27,671 bases of DNA from Bacteroidales bacterium (GTDB lineage Bacteria > Bacteroidota > Bacteroidia > Bacteroidales > Muribaculaceae), in NCBI GenBank assembly GCA_019416425.1, contig DXXK01000092.1, positions 1 to 27,671 of the forward strand. The letters run 5' to 3'. The position numbers and the translations under genes are program-made. Numbering within the stretch: the stretch's first letter is position 1; each line of letters opens with the position of its first letter. The notes under the pieces were generated by a model. The model worked only from the letters and a program-made list of their open reading frames with translations. It searched no databases and was not told the origin of the DNA. Positions 1 to 7,912 of this stretch are shown one piece after another.

Positions 1-67
1 AGCGTCTGGGGGGTTGCCCTGGTTCAAATTTTTTGTAGGATAGTTAGGGTAATTTGGAATAAATTCG

Positions 68-75
68 TAATTTTG
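68..75 (+). promoter_or_regulatory. Possible -7 box for the gltX operon
   Basis: TAATTTTG matches the Bacteroidetes -7 consensus TAnnTTTG exactly. It ends only 4 bases before the gltX ATG, so transcription from it would give an almost leaderless mRNA. No TTTG lies at the expected 19-21 bp upstream; the nearest are at 32-35 and 53-56. The match could therefore be chance, with the real promoter beyond the left edge. Confidence 0.35.
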
Positions 76-79
76 CATC

Positions 80-1594
80 ATGGAACGAAAAGTACGAGTA
101 AGATTTGCGCCCTCACCGACAGGGCCGTTGCATATAGGCGGCGTCAGGACGGCGCTTTACAACTATATATTCGCCCGTCAGAACGGGGGCGATATGATAC
201 TGCGTATTGAGGATACTGATTCCCATCGCTTTGTGCCCGGGGCCGAGGACTATATCAATGAGTCGCTGGCATGGCTGGGCATCGGTATCGACGAAGGCGT
301 GCGCGAGGGCGGCGGGTTCGGACCCTACAAGCAGTCGGAGCGTCGTGACATCTACCGCGAGTATGTCAGGAAGCTTCTTGACGCAGGCAAGGCGTACATC
401 GCGTTCGACACCCCTGCCGAGCTGGAGGCCGCACGTGCCGAGATTCCCAATTTCCAATATGATTCCTCCACACGTGGCCGTATGCGCAACTCGCTGACCA
501 TGCCGGCCGACGAGGTTCAGAAACTGATCGACGAGGGAACCCAGTACACTGTACGTTTCCTGATTGAGCCCGACCGCGAGGTTAAGGTCAACGACCTGAT
601 CCGCGGCGAGGTGACTGTCAACAGCAATATTCTGGACGACAAGGTGCTCTACAAGAGTGCCGACGATCTCCCCACATATCACCTCGCCAACATCGTCGAC
701 GACCATTTGATGGAGGTAACCCATGTGATCCGTGGTGAGGAATGGCTTCCCTCAGCACCGCTGCATGTGCTGCTGTACGAAGCATTCGGCTGGAAGGACA
801 CGCAGCCGCAGTTCGTGCATCTGCCTCTGCTTCTGAAGCCAGTGGGCAACGGTAAGCTGTCCAAGCGCGACGGCGACAAACTCGGATTCCCCGTCTTCCC
901 GCTGGAGTGGCACGACCCCAAGAGCGGAGAGATAAGCTCCGGCTTCCGCGAGCGCGGATATCTGCCCGAGGCTCTGGTCAACTTCCTGGCGTTGCTGGGC
1001 TGGAACCCCGGCGACGATTCCGAGCTGATGACCATGGACGAGCTGATCCGCAAGTTCAGTTTCGACCACTGCAGCAAGGCCGGCGCCAAGTTCGATTTCA
1101 AGAAAGGCGAGTGGTTCAACCACGAATACATAATGCGTAAGGCTGACACCGAACTGACGGAGTTGTTCCGTCCCGTACTGGAGGAACACGGCGTCACCGG
1201 CTTCTCCGACGCATATATCGCCAAGGCCATCAGTATGGTCAAGGGCCGTGTAAACCTGGTTCCCGAATTGTGGGAGCAGGGCTCATTCTTCTTCGAGGCG
1301 CCGCAGGGTTATGCGGAGAAGGATGTGAAGAAACGCTGGAACGCCGAGACTCCGGCCATCATGGAGGAACTGATCGGTGTGCTGGAGGGCATTGACGATA
1401 TGAGCTCGGCTAACGCCGAGAAGATCGTTCTGGACTGGATAGCCTCCAAGGGCTACCATCTGGGCAATGTCATGAATGCATTCCGTCTGGCGGTTGTCGG
1501 CGCATGCCGTGGACCGCACATGTTCGACATCACCGAGCTCATGTCCAAGGCGGAGGTGATCGGACGCATCCGAACCGCTATCAAGAAGATATGA
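80..1594 (+). CDS. gltX: Glutamate--tRNA ligase
   Basis: This is the class I aminoacyl-tRNA synthetase that charges tRNA-Glu with glutamate in the cytoplasm, 504 aa. The HIGH-type motif (PSPTGPLHIGG, with H18 to G21) lies at the N-terminus and the KMSKS-type motif reads KLSKR at residues 259-263, followed by DGDKLGFPVF. The HVIRGEEWLPSAPLH segment before it is also typical of the family. A glutamine-specific enzyme (glnS) is unlikely because the motif is PSPTG...HIGG. The 504-aa length and the insertion after the KLSKR motif fit Bacteroidetes GltX. The stop overlaps the waaA start in an ATGA, so the two are translationally coupled. It is the first gene of a four-gene operon. Confidence 0.97.
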   Translation: MERKVRVRFAPSPTGPLHIGGVRTALYNYIFARQNGGDMILRIEDTDSHRFVPGAEDYINESLAWLGIGIDEGVREGGGFGPYKQSERRDIYREYVRKLLDAGKAYIAFDTPAELEAARAEIPNFQYDSSTRGRMRNSLTMPADEVQKLIDEGTQYTVRFLIEPDREVKVNDLIRGEVTVNSNILDDKVLYKSADDLPTYHLANIVDDHLMEVTHVIRGEEWLPSAPLHVLLYEAFGWKDTQPQFVHLPLLLKPVGNGKLSKRDGDKLGFPVFPLEWHDPKSGEISSGFRERGYLPEALVNFLALLGWNPGDDSELMTMDELIRKFSFDHCSKAGAKFDFKKGEWFNHEYIMRKADTELTELFRPVLEEHGVTGFSDAYIAKAISMVKGRVNLVPELWEQGSFFFEAPQGYAEKDVKKRWNAETPAIMEELIGVLEGIDDMSSANAEKIVLDWIASKGYHLGNVMNAFRLAVVGACRGPHMFDITELMSKAEVIGRIRTAIKKI

Positions 1595-2934
1595 GTTTCA
1601 GGGATTTCCGGAAGATAAGCGCCAACTGGGCCCGACGCAGTTTCGAGGTTCCTGTTTACTCGGCAGGCATCGCGCTGTACCGAATGGGAGTGGGTCTGGC
1701 CGGACTGGGCAACCACAAGGCCCATCTGCTTGATGCCGGGCAGCATCAGATCCGCAACACGATCAACGAGCATCTCAAGCCGGGCGACCGTGTGGTGTGG
1801 GTGCATGCCGCAAGTCTCGGAGAGTTCGAGCAGGGCCGGCCGCTGATTGAACGCATCCGGAAGGACAATCCTGAGTACAAGATACTGCTGACGTTCTTCT
1901 CGCCGTCGGGCTACGAGGTCAGGAAGAATTACGCCGGCGCCGATTGCGTATGCTATCTTCCCTTCGACACTCCGGTGCGGGTCTACCGTTTCCTGGAGCT
2001 GGTGAAGCCGGAGATGGCTATTTTTGTAAAGTACGAGATCTGGCGCAATTATCTGGCGGAGCTGTCACGGCGCAAGATACCCACGTATCTGATCAGCGCG
2101 GCCTTCCGTCCCAGCCAGAAGTTCTTCAAGAAGTCCTTCAGCTGGTACGGTGACTGGCTCCGTTGGTTCAAGACGATATTCGTCCAGAACGAGGAGAGCC
2201 GCAGGCTGCTGCACGGCATCGGCATCGACAATGTGGAGGTGACGGGCGACACGCGATTCGACCAGGTGGCCAACATCCGCGCCACCCGCAGACCGATTCC
2301 TGAGCTCGAGGCATTCACGGCGCCTGAGTATGGCATTAAGCCTATGGTGATGGTGGCCGGAAGCTCGTGGCCGCTCGACGAGGATGTCTATGTCCCGTGG
2401 ATCAACGCCCATCCGGAGGTTAAGCTTGTGATAGCGCCGCACGAGTTCGATTCGCAGCGCCTGGAGCGGCTCAGGGCGCGTTTCAACCATGGAGCGGCAC
2501 TGATGAGCGAGCTCAAGGACCATCCCGAGGCATCGCAGGGCAGGCAGGTCCTGATAATAGATTGTTTCGGGATTCTGAGCAGTGCATACGCGTATTGTGA
2601 CGTGGCATATGTCGGCGGCGGTTTCGGGGTTGGTATCCACAACATCAACGAGCCGGCGGTATATGGCGTTCCGGTGATCTACGGACCCAACCACACCCGG
2701 TTCATCGAGGCCAACGAGATGGCCAAGGTGGGATGCGGGCTGCCCATCAGCGGCAGGGACTCGTTCGAGCTGATTGCCGACAGCCTGCTGAACGATGAGT
2801 CCGGGCGCCGAAAGCGCGGACAGTGGGCCGAGCAGTATATCCAGTCGAAACTCGGAGCCACCGACAAGGTGTACGAGGCGATATTCCGATCCGTGGATGA
2901 ACGGAAGCCGGAAGAACCGGTAGCAGAAAAATAA
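1591..2934 (+). CDS. waaA: 3-deoxy-D-manno-octulosonic acid (Kdo) transferase
   Basis: This inner-membrane glycosyltransferase moves Kdo from CMP-Kdo to the lipid A precursor in lipopolysaccharide synthesis. I start it at the ATG at 1591, overlapping the gltX stop by 4 bases, giving 447 aa. An in-frame ATG at 1504 would add 29 residues that read through the end of gltX and look nothing like the family. Family signatures seen in order are an N-terminal hydrophobic anchor (PVYSAGIALYRMG), VWVHAASLGEFEQGRPL with the conserved Glu, KYEIWRNYL, GDTRFDQV, AGSSWPLDE, VIAPHE and the C-terminal nucleotide-sugar region GGGFGVGIHNINEPAVYG. It lies between two unrelated housekeeping genes, so operon membership probably reflects growth-linked expression. 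Confidence 0.94.
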   Translation: MSFRDFRKISANWARRSFEVPVYSAGIALYRMGVGLAGLGNHKAHLLDAGQHQIRNTINEHLKPGDRVVWVHAASLGEFEQGRPLIERIRKDNPEYKILLTFFSPSGYEVRKNYAGADCVCYLPFDTPVRVYRFLELVKPEMAIFVKYEIWRNYLAELSRRKIPTYLISAAFRPSQKFFKKSFSWYGDWLRWFKTIFVQNEESRRLLHGIGIDNVEVTGDTRFDQVANIRATRRPIPELEAFTAPEYGIKPMVMVAGSSWPLDEDVYVPWINAHPEVKLVIAPHEFDSQRLERLRARFNHGAALMSELKDHPEASQGRQVLIIDCFGILSSAYAYCDVAYVGGGFGVGIHNINEPAVYGVPVIYGPNHTRFIEANEMAKVGCGLPISGRDSFELIADSLLNDESGRRKRGQWAEQYIQSKLGATDKVYEAIFRSVDERKPEEPVAEK

Positions 2935-2957
2935 AGATTCCAACAAAAATCAGTGTT

Positions 2958-3503
2958 ATGGAAAACCAGATAACCGTGGACGGGCTCACATTCGTGCCGT
3001 TCATAACTCAAGACAAAATCCAGGAGCAGGTTAAGCGTGTAGCCGGCGAGATCCGTGCCGACATGCAGGGCAGGGCACCGCTATTCATCTGTGTGCTGAA
3101 CGGCGCGTTCATGTTTGCAGCCGATTTGATACGCGAGTGTGGAATCAATGACTCGCAGATTTCCTTTGTGCGTTACAAGAGTTACGAAGGAACCAGTTCC
3201 ACGGGCCAGGTCAAGGAGGTCATGGGCCTGACCGAGGATATAGCCGGCCGCGACATCGTGATAATCGAGGACATCGTCGACACGGGCCTCACCGCATCCA
3301 TGATGGTCAACGACCTGCGCAAGCGCAATCCCCGGAGCATAAGGTTCGCGACTCTGCTCCACAAGCCTGTGAGCTCCAAGACAGGCTTCAAGCCCGATTA
3401 CGTGGCTTTCGAGATCGAACCCAAATTTATCATAGGCTACGGACTTGACCTGGACGGCAAGGTGCGTAACCTGAAGGACATATATGTAATAAAGGAGGAC
3501 TGA
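2958..3503 (+). CDS. hpt: Hypoxanthine phosphoribosyltransferase
   Basis: This purine-salvage enzyme joins hypoxanthine (often also guanine) with PRPP to give IMP or GMP. At 181 aa it has the usual length of the bacterial type. The PRPP-binding motif VIIEDIVDTGLT lies at residues 111-122, with the acidic pair E114/D115 and D118-T-G. The flexible-loop segment YKSYEGTSSTG lies at residues 83-93. The gene is 23 bp after waaA and 1 bp before adk, so purine salvage and adenylate balancing are co-expressed. Substrate preference among hypoxanthine, guanine and xanthine cannot be decided from the sequence alone. Confidence 0.94.
   Translation: MENQITVDGLTFVPFITQDKIQEQVKRVAGEIRADMQGRAPLFICVLNGAFMFAADLIRECGINDSQISFVRYKSYEGTSSTGQVKEVMGLTEDIAGRDIVIIEDIVDTGLTASMMVNDLRKRNPRSIRFATLLHKPVSSKTGFKPDYVAFEIEPKFIIGYGLDLDGKVRNLKDIYVIKED
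3491..3498 (+). promoter_or_regulatory. Strong Shine-Dalgarno sequence for adk
   Basis: AAAGGAGG ends 6 bases before the adk ATG and lies inside the last codons of hpt. Strong Shine-Dalgarno sequences are uncommon in Bacteroidetes and I saw none comparable in front of the other genes here. It supports the chosen adk start and suggests high translation. Confidence 0.5.
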
Positions 3504-3504
3504 C

Positions 3505-4101
3505 ATGGCAGACAATAACCTTAATATCGTAATTTTCGGCGCCCCCGGATCGGGCAAAGGCACCCAGTCGGCAAGGTTGATCGACAAGTATGGACTGTAC
3601 CACATCTCCACAGGCGAGCTGCTTCGCGACCATATCCGTCGCGGCACCGAGCTGGGCCGCACGGCCGATGCGTTCATCTCCAAGGGACAGCTCATCCCCG
3701 ATGACCTGATGATCCGGATTCTGGACGACACGCTGGAACGCGAGGCCAAGGGCAAGCGCGGCGTGGTGTTCGACGGATTCCCCCGTACCATTCCCCAGGC
3801 CGAGGCGTTGAAGGAACTTCTACGCAAGCGCGGCACCGACCTGCATGCCGTGATCGGGCTGGAGGTTCCCGAGGACGAGCTTGTGGAGCGCATGGTAAAG
3901 CGCGGCAAGGATACCGGACGCGCCGACGACAACCCCGAGACCATCAAGAACCGTCTCAAGGTGTACCACGAGCAGACGCATCCCCTGCGTCAGTACTACG
4001 ACAACGAGGGCAAGTACATTCCCATCAACGGAACGGGAGTCGTAGACGACATCTTCGAGGCCATTGCCGATGGACTTGACCGTATGGTCGGAGCCAAATA
4101 A
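3505..4101 (+). CDS. adk: Adenylate kinase (short form)
   Basis: This enzyme catalyses ATP + AMP = 2 ADP in the cytoplasm. At 198 aa it is the short form. The P-loop GAPGSGKGT spans residues 12-20. The AMP-binding segments TGELLRDHI and FDGFPRTIPQAE follow. The LID is short (VEDELVERMVKRGKDTGRADD), with none of the zinc-binding Cys residues seen in long-form Gram-positive enzymes. The final helix carries KNRLKVYHEQTHPL. It is the last gene of the gltX-waaA-hpt-adk operon. Its stop is only 2 bp from the stop of the convergent OmpA-family gene, so there is no room for a terminator between them. Confidence 0.96.
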   Translation: MADNNLNIVIFGAPGSGKGTQSARLIDKYGLYHISTGELLRDHIRRGTELGRTADAFISKGQLIPDDLMIRILDDTLEREAKGKRGVVFDGFPRTIPQAEALKELLRKRGTDLHAVIGLEVPEDELVERMVKRGKDTGRADDNPETIKNRLKVYHEQTHPLRQYYDNEGKYIPINGTGVVDDIFEAIADGLDRMVGAK

Positions 4102-4103
4102 CG

Positions 4104-6095
4104 TTACCAGGCATTGAAGTCCAGGGCTGTGACCTGGAATTCCGTACGGCGGTTGATCTGATCAGCCGCCGCTTTGTTTTCATCGTCCAGCGTGTCGATG
4201 AATTCCTCGTTCAGTACCGTGCCTTCGGGGAACTGGGGGTATTCCTTGTTGATGCGTTTGGTGACGGTCTTGGGCACGCTTTCGCCATAACCCTTCCACG
4301 TCAGGCGGTCGGGCGAGATGCCGGCGGCGACAAGATAATCCACCACGGACTTGGCGCGACGGTCGGACAGACGGGCGTTGTACTCGTCGGTACCGACGCG
4401 GTCCGTGTGCGAGCCCATCTCGATCGTTACGCCGGGATTGTCGCGCAGCATCTGCACCATCTCGTCCAGGGCAGCCTTGGATTCCGGACGCAGGGTGGCC
4501 TTGTCGAAGTCGTAGAATATGTTCTCCACCACCTGGGGCTTGTAGACTGCGGCCAGGATGAAGTCCACGCCGTAGTCCTGGTCCTCCTCGGCGATGTCGC
4601 TCTCGAATTCCTGCTTCACGTTCAGGTATCCCTTGGCGCCGGCCATCATCACGTACTTCACGCCGCGCTGCAGGCTGAACTTGAACGAGCCGTCGTCACG
4701 CGCCACCTCCTTCTGGTTGGAACCGTCGTCGCCGACAATGCGGATCACTGCGTTCGGAACCGGTTCGTCATCCTTGTCGACGACCCATCCGGAGATGGTT
4801 ACCCTCACCTCCGGGTAGTCGAAGCTGTAGATGTGGTCGTAGCCGCGGGCGTCGCCGCGGTTGGAGCTGAAGAAACCGCTTTCGCCCTGGCCGTAGGTGA
4901 TGCCGAAGTCATCGCCGCTGGAGTTCATAGGCACGCCCATGTTGTCGACGCTCCAGCGGTCGCCAGTGCTGTTGAGGCGGGCGCGGAACAGGTCCAGGCC
5001 ACCGAATCCAGGGTGTCCGTCGCTGCTGAAGTATAGCGTGGAGTCAGTACGCGCGTATGGGAACATCTCGTCGCCCGGAGTGTTGATCTGCTCGCCCAGG
5101 TTCTCCAGGCTTCCGGTGCGGTCCTGCAGGTTGATGCGCCAGATGTCCTTGCCGCCGAATCCACCGGGCATGTCGCTGGCGAAGTACAGGTACCGCCCGT
5201 CGGGCGAGACGGAAGGATGTCCCACTGCGGAGACTGAATCATTCAGGATCTCGAACTTCTGGGGTGCCGACCAGGTGGCGTCGCTGCGCTGGGAGGTGTA
5301 TATCTCCACCGACGAGTCGGAGGCCGGGTTGCGCTTGGCCACGGTCAGGTACATGGACTGTCCGTCAGGGCTGAAGCACACTATGCCCTCGTCGTTCTCG
5401 GTGTTCAGCTCGCCGCCGGCGGGTTCGGGACGCTGCCAGTTGCCCTTCTCGTCCTTGGTGGCGAAGAAGATGTCGGATTTCTTGGTGCCCGTTATCTCGG
5501 ACTTGTTGGTGCCGGTGGCCTTCTCGTTGCTGCTGGTGAAGTACAGGGTGGTCAGGTCCCGGTCCAGATACATCGGGGCGAAGTCGGAGCGGCGAGAGTT
5601 GAAGTTCTTGGCCAGTTTCACAATGTAGCGGCTCTTAGGCAGTTCCTTCTGGCGGATGGCTTTCCGGCATCCGCTGATGCCCTCCTTGGCCAGGAAGTCG
5701 CCGGGAGCGTAATGCAGGAATGTGGTGTAAGCGTCGATTGCCGGAGCGTATTTCCCCTCCATCTGGAGCGAGCGGCCCAGATAGTAGTAGGCTATCGAGT
5801 CATGGAAGTCGTAGCGCACGGCGTTCTGGTAGGCCGCCGTGGCGCGTGCGGCCATGTTGAGCTTGCGGTAGCAGGTGCCGAGCTGGTATGCGACCTGGCC
5901 GCGCAGCTCGCGGTCCTCCTTGGGTTTCAGCTTGTTGTAGACGGCCCGGTAGGTCTTGGCGGCGTCGAAGTATTCGCCGCGCGCGAATTGCTCGTCGGCC
6001 GTCTTCAGTTTCGGGGTCTTGCATCCCGTGGCTCCCACGGCCAGCAGCAGGAGTAGCGATATGCTCAGCAGGAGGAATCCCGGCTTATTCTTCAT
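4104..6095 (-). CDS. TPR-PD40-OmpA outer-membrane lipoprotein (PorE-like)
   Basis: This 663-aa protein has a lipoprotein signal peptide with the lipobox ATGC (Cys25). The domains in order are TPR-like helices at about 34-145, PD40/beta-propeller repeats at about 165-425 (FSPDGQSMYL, SPDGRYLYFASD, YFSSDGHPGFGGLD), a CarboxypepD_reg beta-sandwich at about 430-495, and an OmpA C-terminal domain at about 525-655. The OmpA domain keeps the peptidoglycan-binding residues D565 (HTDR) and R575 (NARLSDRR). This is the architecture of PorE, which anchors the type IX secretion ring to peptidoglycan. No other type IX gene is visible here, and paralogues with other roles are common in Bacteroidetes, so I call it PorE-like only. 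It lies 71 bp downstream of the porin gene and may be co-transcribed with it. Confidence 0.85.
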   Translation of the reverse strand: MKNKPGFLLLSISLLLLLAVGATGCKTPKLKTADEQFARGEYFDAAKTYRAVYNKLKPKEDRELRGQVAYQLGTCYRKLNMAARATAAYQNAVRYDFHDSIAYYYLGRSLQMEGKYAPAIDAYTTFLHYAPGDFLAKEGISGCRKAIRQKELPKSRYIVKLAKNFNSRRSDFAPMYLDRDLTTLYFTSSNEKATGTNKSEITGTKKSDIFFATKDEKGNWQRPEPAGGELNTENDEGIVCFSPDGQSMYLTVAKRNPASDSSVEIYTSQRSDATWSAPQKFEILNDSVSAVGHPSVSPDGRYLYFASDMPGGFGGKDIWRINLQDRTGSLENLGEQINTPGDEMFPYARTDSTLYFSSDGHPGFGGLDLFRARLNSTGDRWSVDNMGVPMNSSGDDFGITYGQGESGFFSSNRGDARGYDHIYSFDYPEVRVTISGWVVDKDDEPVPNAVIRIVGDDGSNQKEVARDDGSFKFSLQRGVKYVMMAGAKGYLNVKQEFESDIAEEDQDYGVDFILAAVYKPQVVENIFYDFDKATLRPESKAALDEMVQMLRDNPGVTIEMGSHTDRVGTDEYNARLSDRRAKSVVDYLVAAGISPDRLTWKGYGESVPKTVTKRINKEYPQFPEGTVLNEEFIDTLDDENKAAADQINRRTEFQVTALDFNAW

Positions 6096-6166
6096 TTGAT
6101 AATCAAGGCGGACTGTACCACCCGATTAATAAACGTAATCAGCGGGCCCTTATTGAGTAGGATGTC

Positions 6167-7468
6167 TCAGAACGAAAACTGGGCCATTGCGTTGACGCGT
6201 CGGGCCCAGACGGTGGCGCCGTCGGCGTTCCGTCGGCGTCCCAGGTCGATTTCGGCGCCGCACGAGATGCGGGGCGTCAGATACCAGTAGACATTGGCGG
6301 CCATGTACAGGCCCTCCTTGTATTCGTTCGGTTTCATGGTGTACTTCGGACAGTAGCGCGTGCCTCCGAATGTGCCGGAGATGAATATGGATGGGGTGAT
6401 GTTGTACTGCACGCCGACGAAGCCGCCTACCACATAGGGAGAATATAGCTTGCCGGGTTTGTCTTGGTCGGGCACCAGGTCGTAGTTTCCCATCAGCCAG
6501 TCGCCGCCCAGGCTGGCATATCCGGCTCCGCCGTTGACTGTGCCGTAGAGTGTCAGCGGCCGTATCGGACTCCATAGCGATGACAGTTGCAGGCCCCAGC
6601 CGGGAGTATACTTGTTCTTGGATGTCAGCAGGTTGCGGTAGGACAGCGAGCGGTATATCGCCGAGAGCCGAATATGGTCGGAGGTGTTGAAGCGCCATTG
6701 CGCGAATACGGCCACGTCGGGGACGTACTGGGTCGCCTTGGCGGTCTGGTTCTCGACGGTCTCGATGCTCTGGTCGGGTGTCTCGAGCGAGGCGGCGATA
6801 GTGAAGCCCTTGGGGAGGTCGTGCATCCAGCGGACCAGTACTGAGGTGGCGCTCATCTTGGCGTTGGGGCCTGAGGCGTCGATGATCGGGGGGAGCGCCT
6901 GCGGATCGCTGAAGGTGGAGTTGGCGTATCCGACGGTCCAGTCGTTGATGGTTGCGTAGGCCTTCTTCAGATGGAAGTCGCGGGCCTGGTAGCCGTTGAA
7001 GTTTGCCTCGATGTATATCTGGTAGTTGCCGAGTTTCTTATTGGTGCCGATCACGCGGAAGAAGAGGCATGTGCCTGCCGGCGTGGTGCCGAAGTAGCGG
7101 TCGCGTGCCGGATCCTTCTGCATTGGAATCAGGTACGGGGCGAAGCCGGGCGAGGGGATTGAACCGTCCCAGTCGTAGTAGGCACGCATCCGGACGGCGC
7201 CTCCCATGCCCATGGCCAGCTTGGAGTCCTTGGACAGGAACAGGAAGTAGGGGGCCAGCGGGTCGGAGAAGTGGTGGAACTGGTTTTCGTAGAACTGCCG
7301 GATCAGGTTTGTGACGGTATCGCGGGGCGGTTCCTCGCCCTTGCCGAAGTATATCAGTTTATGACTTGTCAGCGCGGAATCCATCGCCATGTCACGCAGA
7401 TTCTTGTTCTGGCCGAGGGCGCAGAGCCCCCCGGCCAGCATCATAAATACCCAAACCAAACATCTCAT
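6167..7468 (-). CDS. DcaP-like outer-membrane porin
   Basis: This is a predicted beta-barrel of 433 aa. I start it at 7468, where MRCLVWVFMMLAGGLCALG forms a clean signal peptide. A longer frame from 7516 would put 16 charged residues before the signal. The mature N-terminus has a short helical part, then amphipathic strands, and the protein ends in phenylalanine (AQFSF), as barrel proteins recognised by BamA do. The segment TFSDPQALPPIIDASGPNA resembles the loop and strand signature of DcaP-type porins (TF.D..ALP...D..GP). That family takes up small anionic compounds, but the substrate here is unknown. The OmpA lipoprotein follows 71 bp downstream, so the two may be transcribed together. I found no standard promoter upstream. 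Confidence 0.72.
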   Translation of the reverse strand: MRCLVWVFMMLAGGLCALGQNKNLRDMAMDSALTSHKLIYFGKGEEPPRDTVTNLIRQFYENQFHHFSDPLAPYFLFLSKDSKLAMGMGGAVRMRAYYDWDGSIPSPGFAPYLIPMQKDPARDRYFGTTPAGTCLFFRVIGTNKKLGNYQIYIEANFNGYQARDFHLKKAYATINDWTVGYANSTFSDPQALPPIIDASGPNAKMSATSVLVRWMHDLPKGFTIAASLETPDQSIETVENQTAKATQYVPDVAVFAQWRFNTSDHIRLSAIYRSLSYRNLLTSKNKYTPGWGLQLSSLWSPIRPLTLYGTVNGGAGYASLGGDWLMGNYDLVPDQDKPGKLYSPYVVGGFVGVQYNITPSIFISGTFGGTRYCPKYTMKPNEYKEGLYMAANVYWYLTPRISCGAEIDLGRRRNADGATVWARRVNAMAQFSF

Positions 7469-7630
7469 AGTGGAATCTTTTCTAATTCCAACAACTCCCC
7501 GCCACGCCCGGTTCACTCACGGCTCCGCCGCAATTAAGAATGCATAATGTATAATTAGCTACGCGAAACCGGTTTGACCGCGGAGCGGTCAGGCGGCTTG
7601 GTAAAACATGCCTAAGTCATGAGCTACGGG

Positions 7631-7687
7631 TCGGGTAGGGTCAATAAGGTCGGGTAGGATCAATAAGGTCAGGTAAAGTCAGTAAGG
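7631..7687. repeat. 19-bp tandem repeat, three copies
   Basis: The units are TCGGGTAGGGTCAATAAGG (7631-7649), TCGGGTAGGATCAATAAGG (7650-7668) and TCAGGTAAAGTCAGTAAGG (7669-7687). Copies 1 and 2 differ at one base; copy 3 has four differences from copy 2. The period is not a multiple of three and the repeat lies outside genes, so it is not coding. Confidence 0.85.
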
Positions 7688-7739
7688 GTCAACGCCGTGG
7701 CGGATACCGACATACCGGACCTGACCGCGCTGTGGGATA

Positions 7740-7773
7740 CAAGAAAACGAGCCTGGAAAGGCTCGTTTTCTTG
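7740..7773 (-). terminator. Rho-independent terminator after the tRNA
   Basis: A perfect 14-bp stem (CAAGAAAACGAGCC paired with GGCTCGTTTTCTTG) encloses a 6-base loop, 6 bases past the tRNA 3' end. The T-rich part lies within the descending arm, and the structure could also work in the opposite direction. It is the clearest terminator in the window. Confidence 0.85.
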
Positions 7774-7779
7774 TCCTGA

Positions 7780-7851
7780 GCGGTAAACGGGGCTCGAACC
7801 CGCGACCCTCAGCTTGTGAAGCTGATGCTCTACCAACTGAGCTACTACCGC
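7780..7851 (-). tRNA. tRNA with anticodon CAC (valine by codon), glycine-like body
   Basis: The 72 nt (CCA not encoded) fold as a full cloverleaf: acceptor GCGGTAG/TTACCGC with a terminal G-U pair, D stem GCTC/GAGC, anticodon stem TCAGC/GCTGA with loop TTCACAA, variable region GGGTC, T stem GCGGG/CCCGT with loop TTCGAGC. The anticodon is CAC, which reads GTG (valine). The base after position 72 is T, so the discriminator is U73. A GCGG start, U73 and this D/T-arm pattern are what bacterial tRNA-Gly shows, whereas bacterial tRNA-Val normally has A73. Its own promoter and terminator frame it. Confidence 0.9.
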
Positions 7852-7862
7852 ATATCGTTGCG

Positions 7863-7894
7863 CAAAGTTAAGATTTTTTCCGCATAATTGCAAA
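7863..7894 (-). promoter_or_regulatory. Promoter of the tRNA gene
   Basis: On the minus strand the -7 box is TAACTTTG (7863-7870) and the -33 box is TTTG (7891-7894), separated by 20 bp. Both match the Bacteroidetes consensus. The -7 box lies 11 bases from the tRNA 5' end, so transcription would start just upstream of the mature tRNA. Confidence 0.8.
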
Positions 7895-7912
7895 TTTTAA
7901 TTGCAAACATTG

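Larger units (their letters stand above)
7469..7779. other. Intergenic region with hairpins and a tandem repeat
   Basis: No credible gene lies between the porin start and the tRNA 3' end. The region holds a small hairpin CGGC-TCC-GCCG (7520-7530), an A/T-rich near-palindromic stretch around ATGCATAATGTATAAT (7540-7555), a second hairpin GACCGC-GGA-GCGGTC (7576-7590), a 19-bp tandem repeat (7631-7687) and the tRNA terminator (7740-7773). The alternation of G+C hairpins with an A/T core resembles dispersed non-coding elements of Bacteroidales genomes, but I cannot test copy number. Confidence 0.6.

Noticed and set aside
1504..1590. 29-residue N-terminal extension of WaaA
   Set aside because: It reads through the end of gltX in another frame; the ATG at 1591 gives the ATGA overlap and the normal family start.
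4407..5036. 209-codon plus-strand frame
   Set aside because: Antisense to the OmpA-family lipoprotein, whose domains are continuous; it has no signature of its own.
7669..7893. Minus-strand 74-codon frame with the peptide QLVEHQLHKLRVAGSSP
   Set aside because: It is a translation of the tRNA gene, a well-known false protein in Bacteroidales databases.
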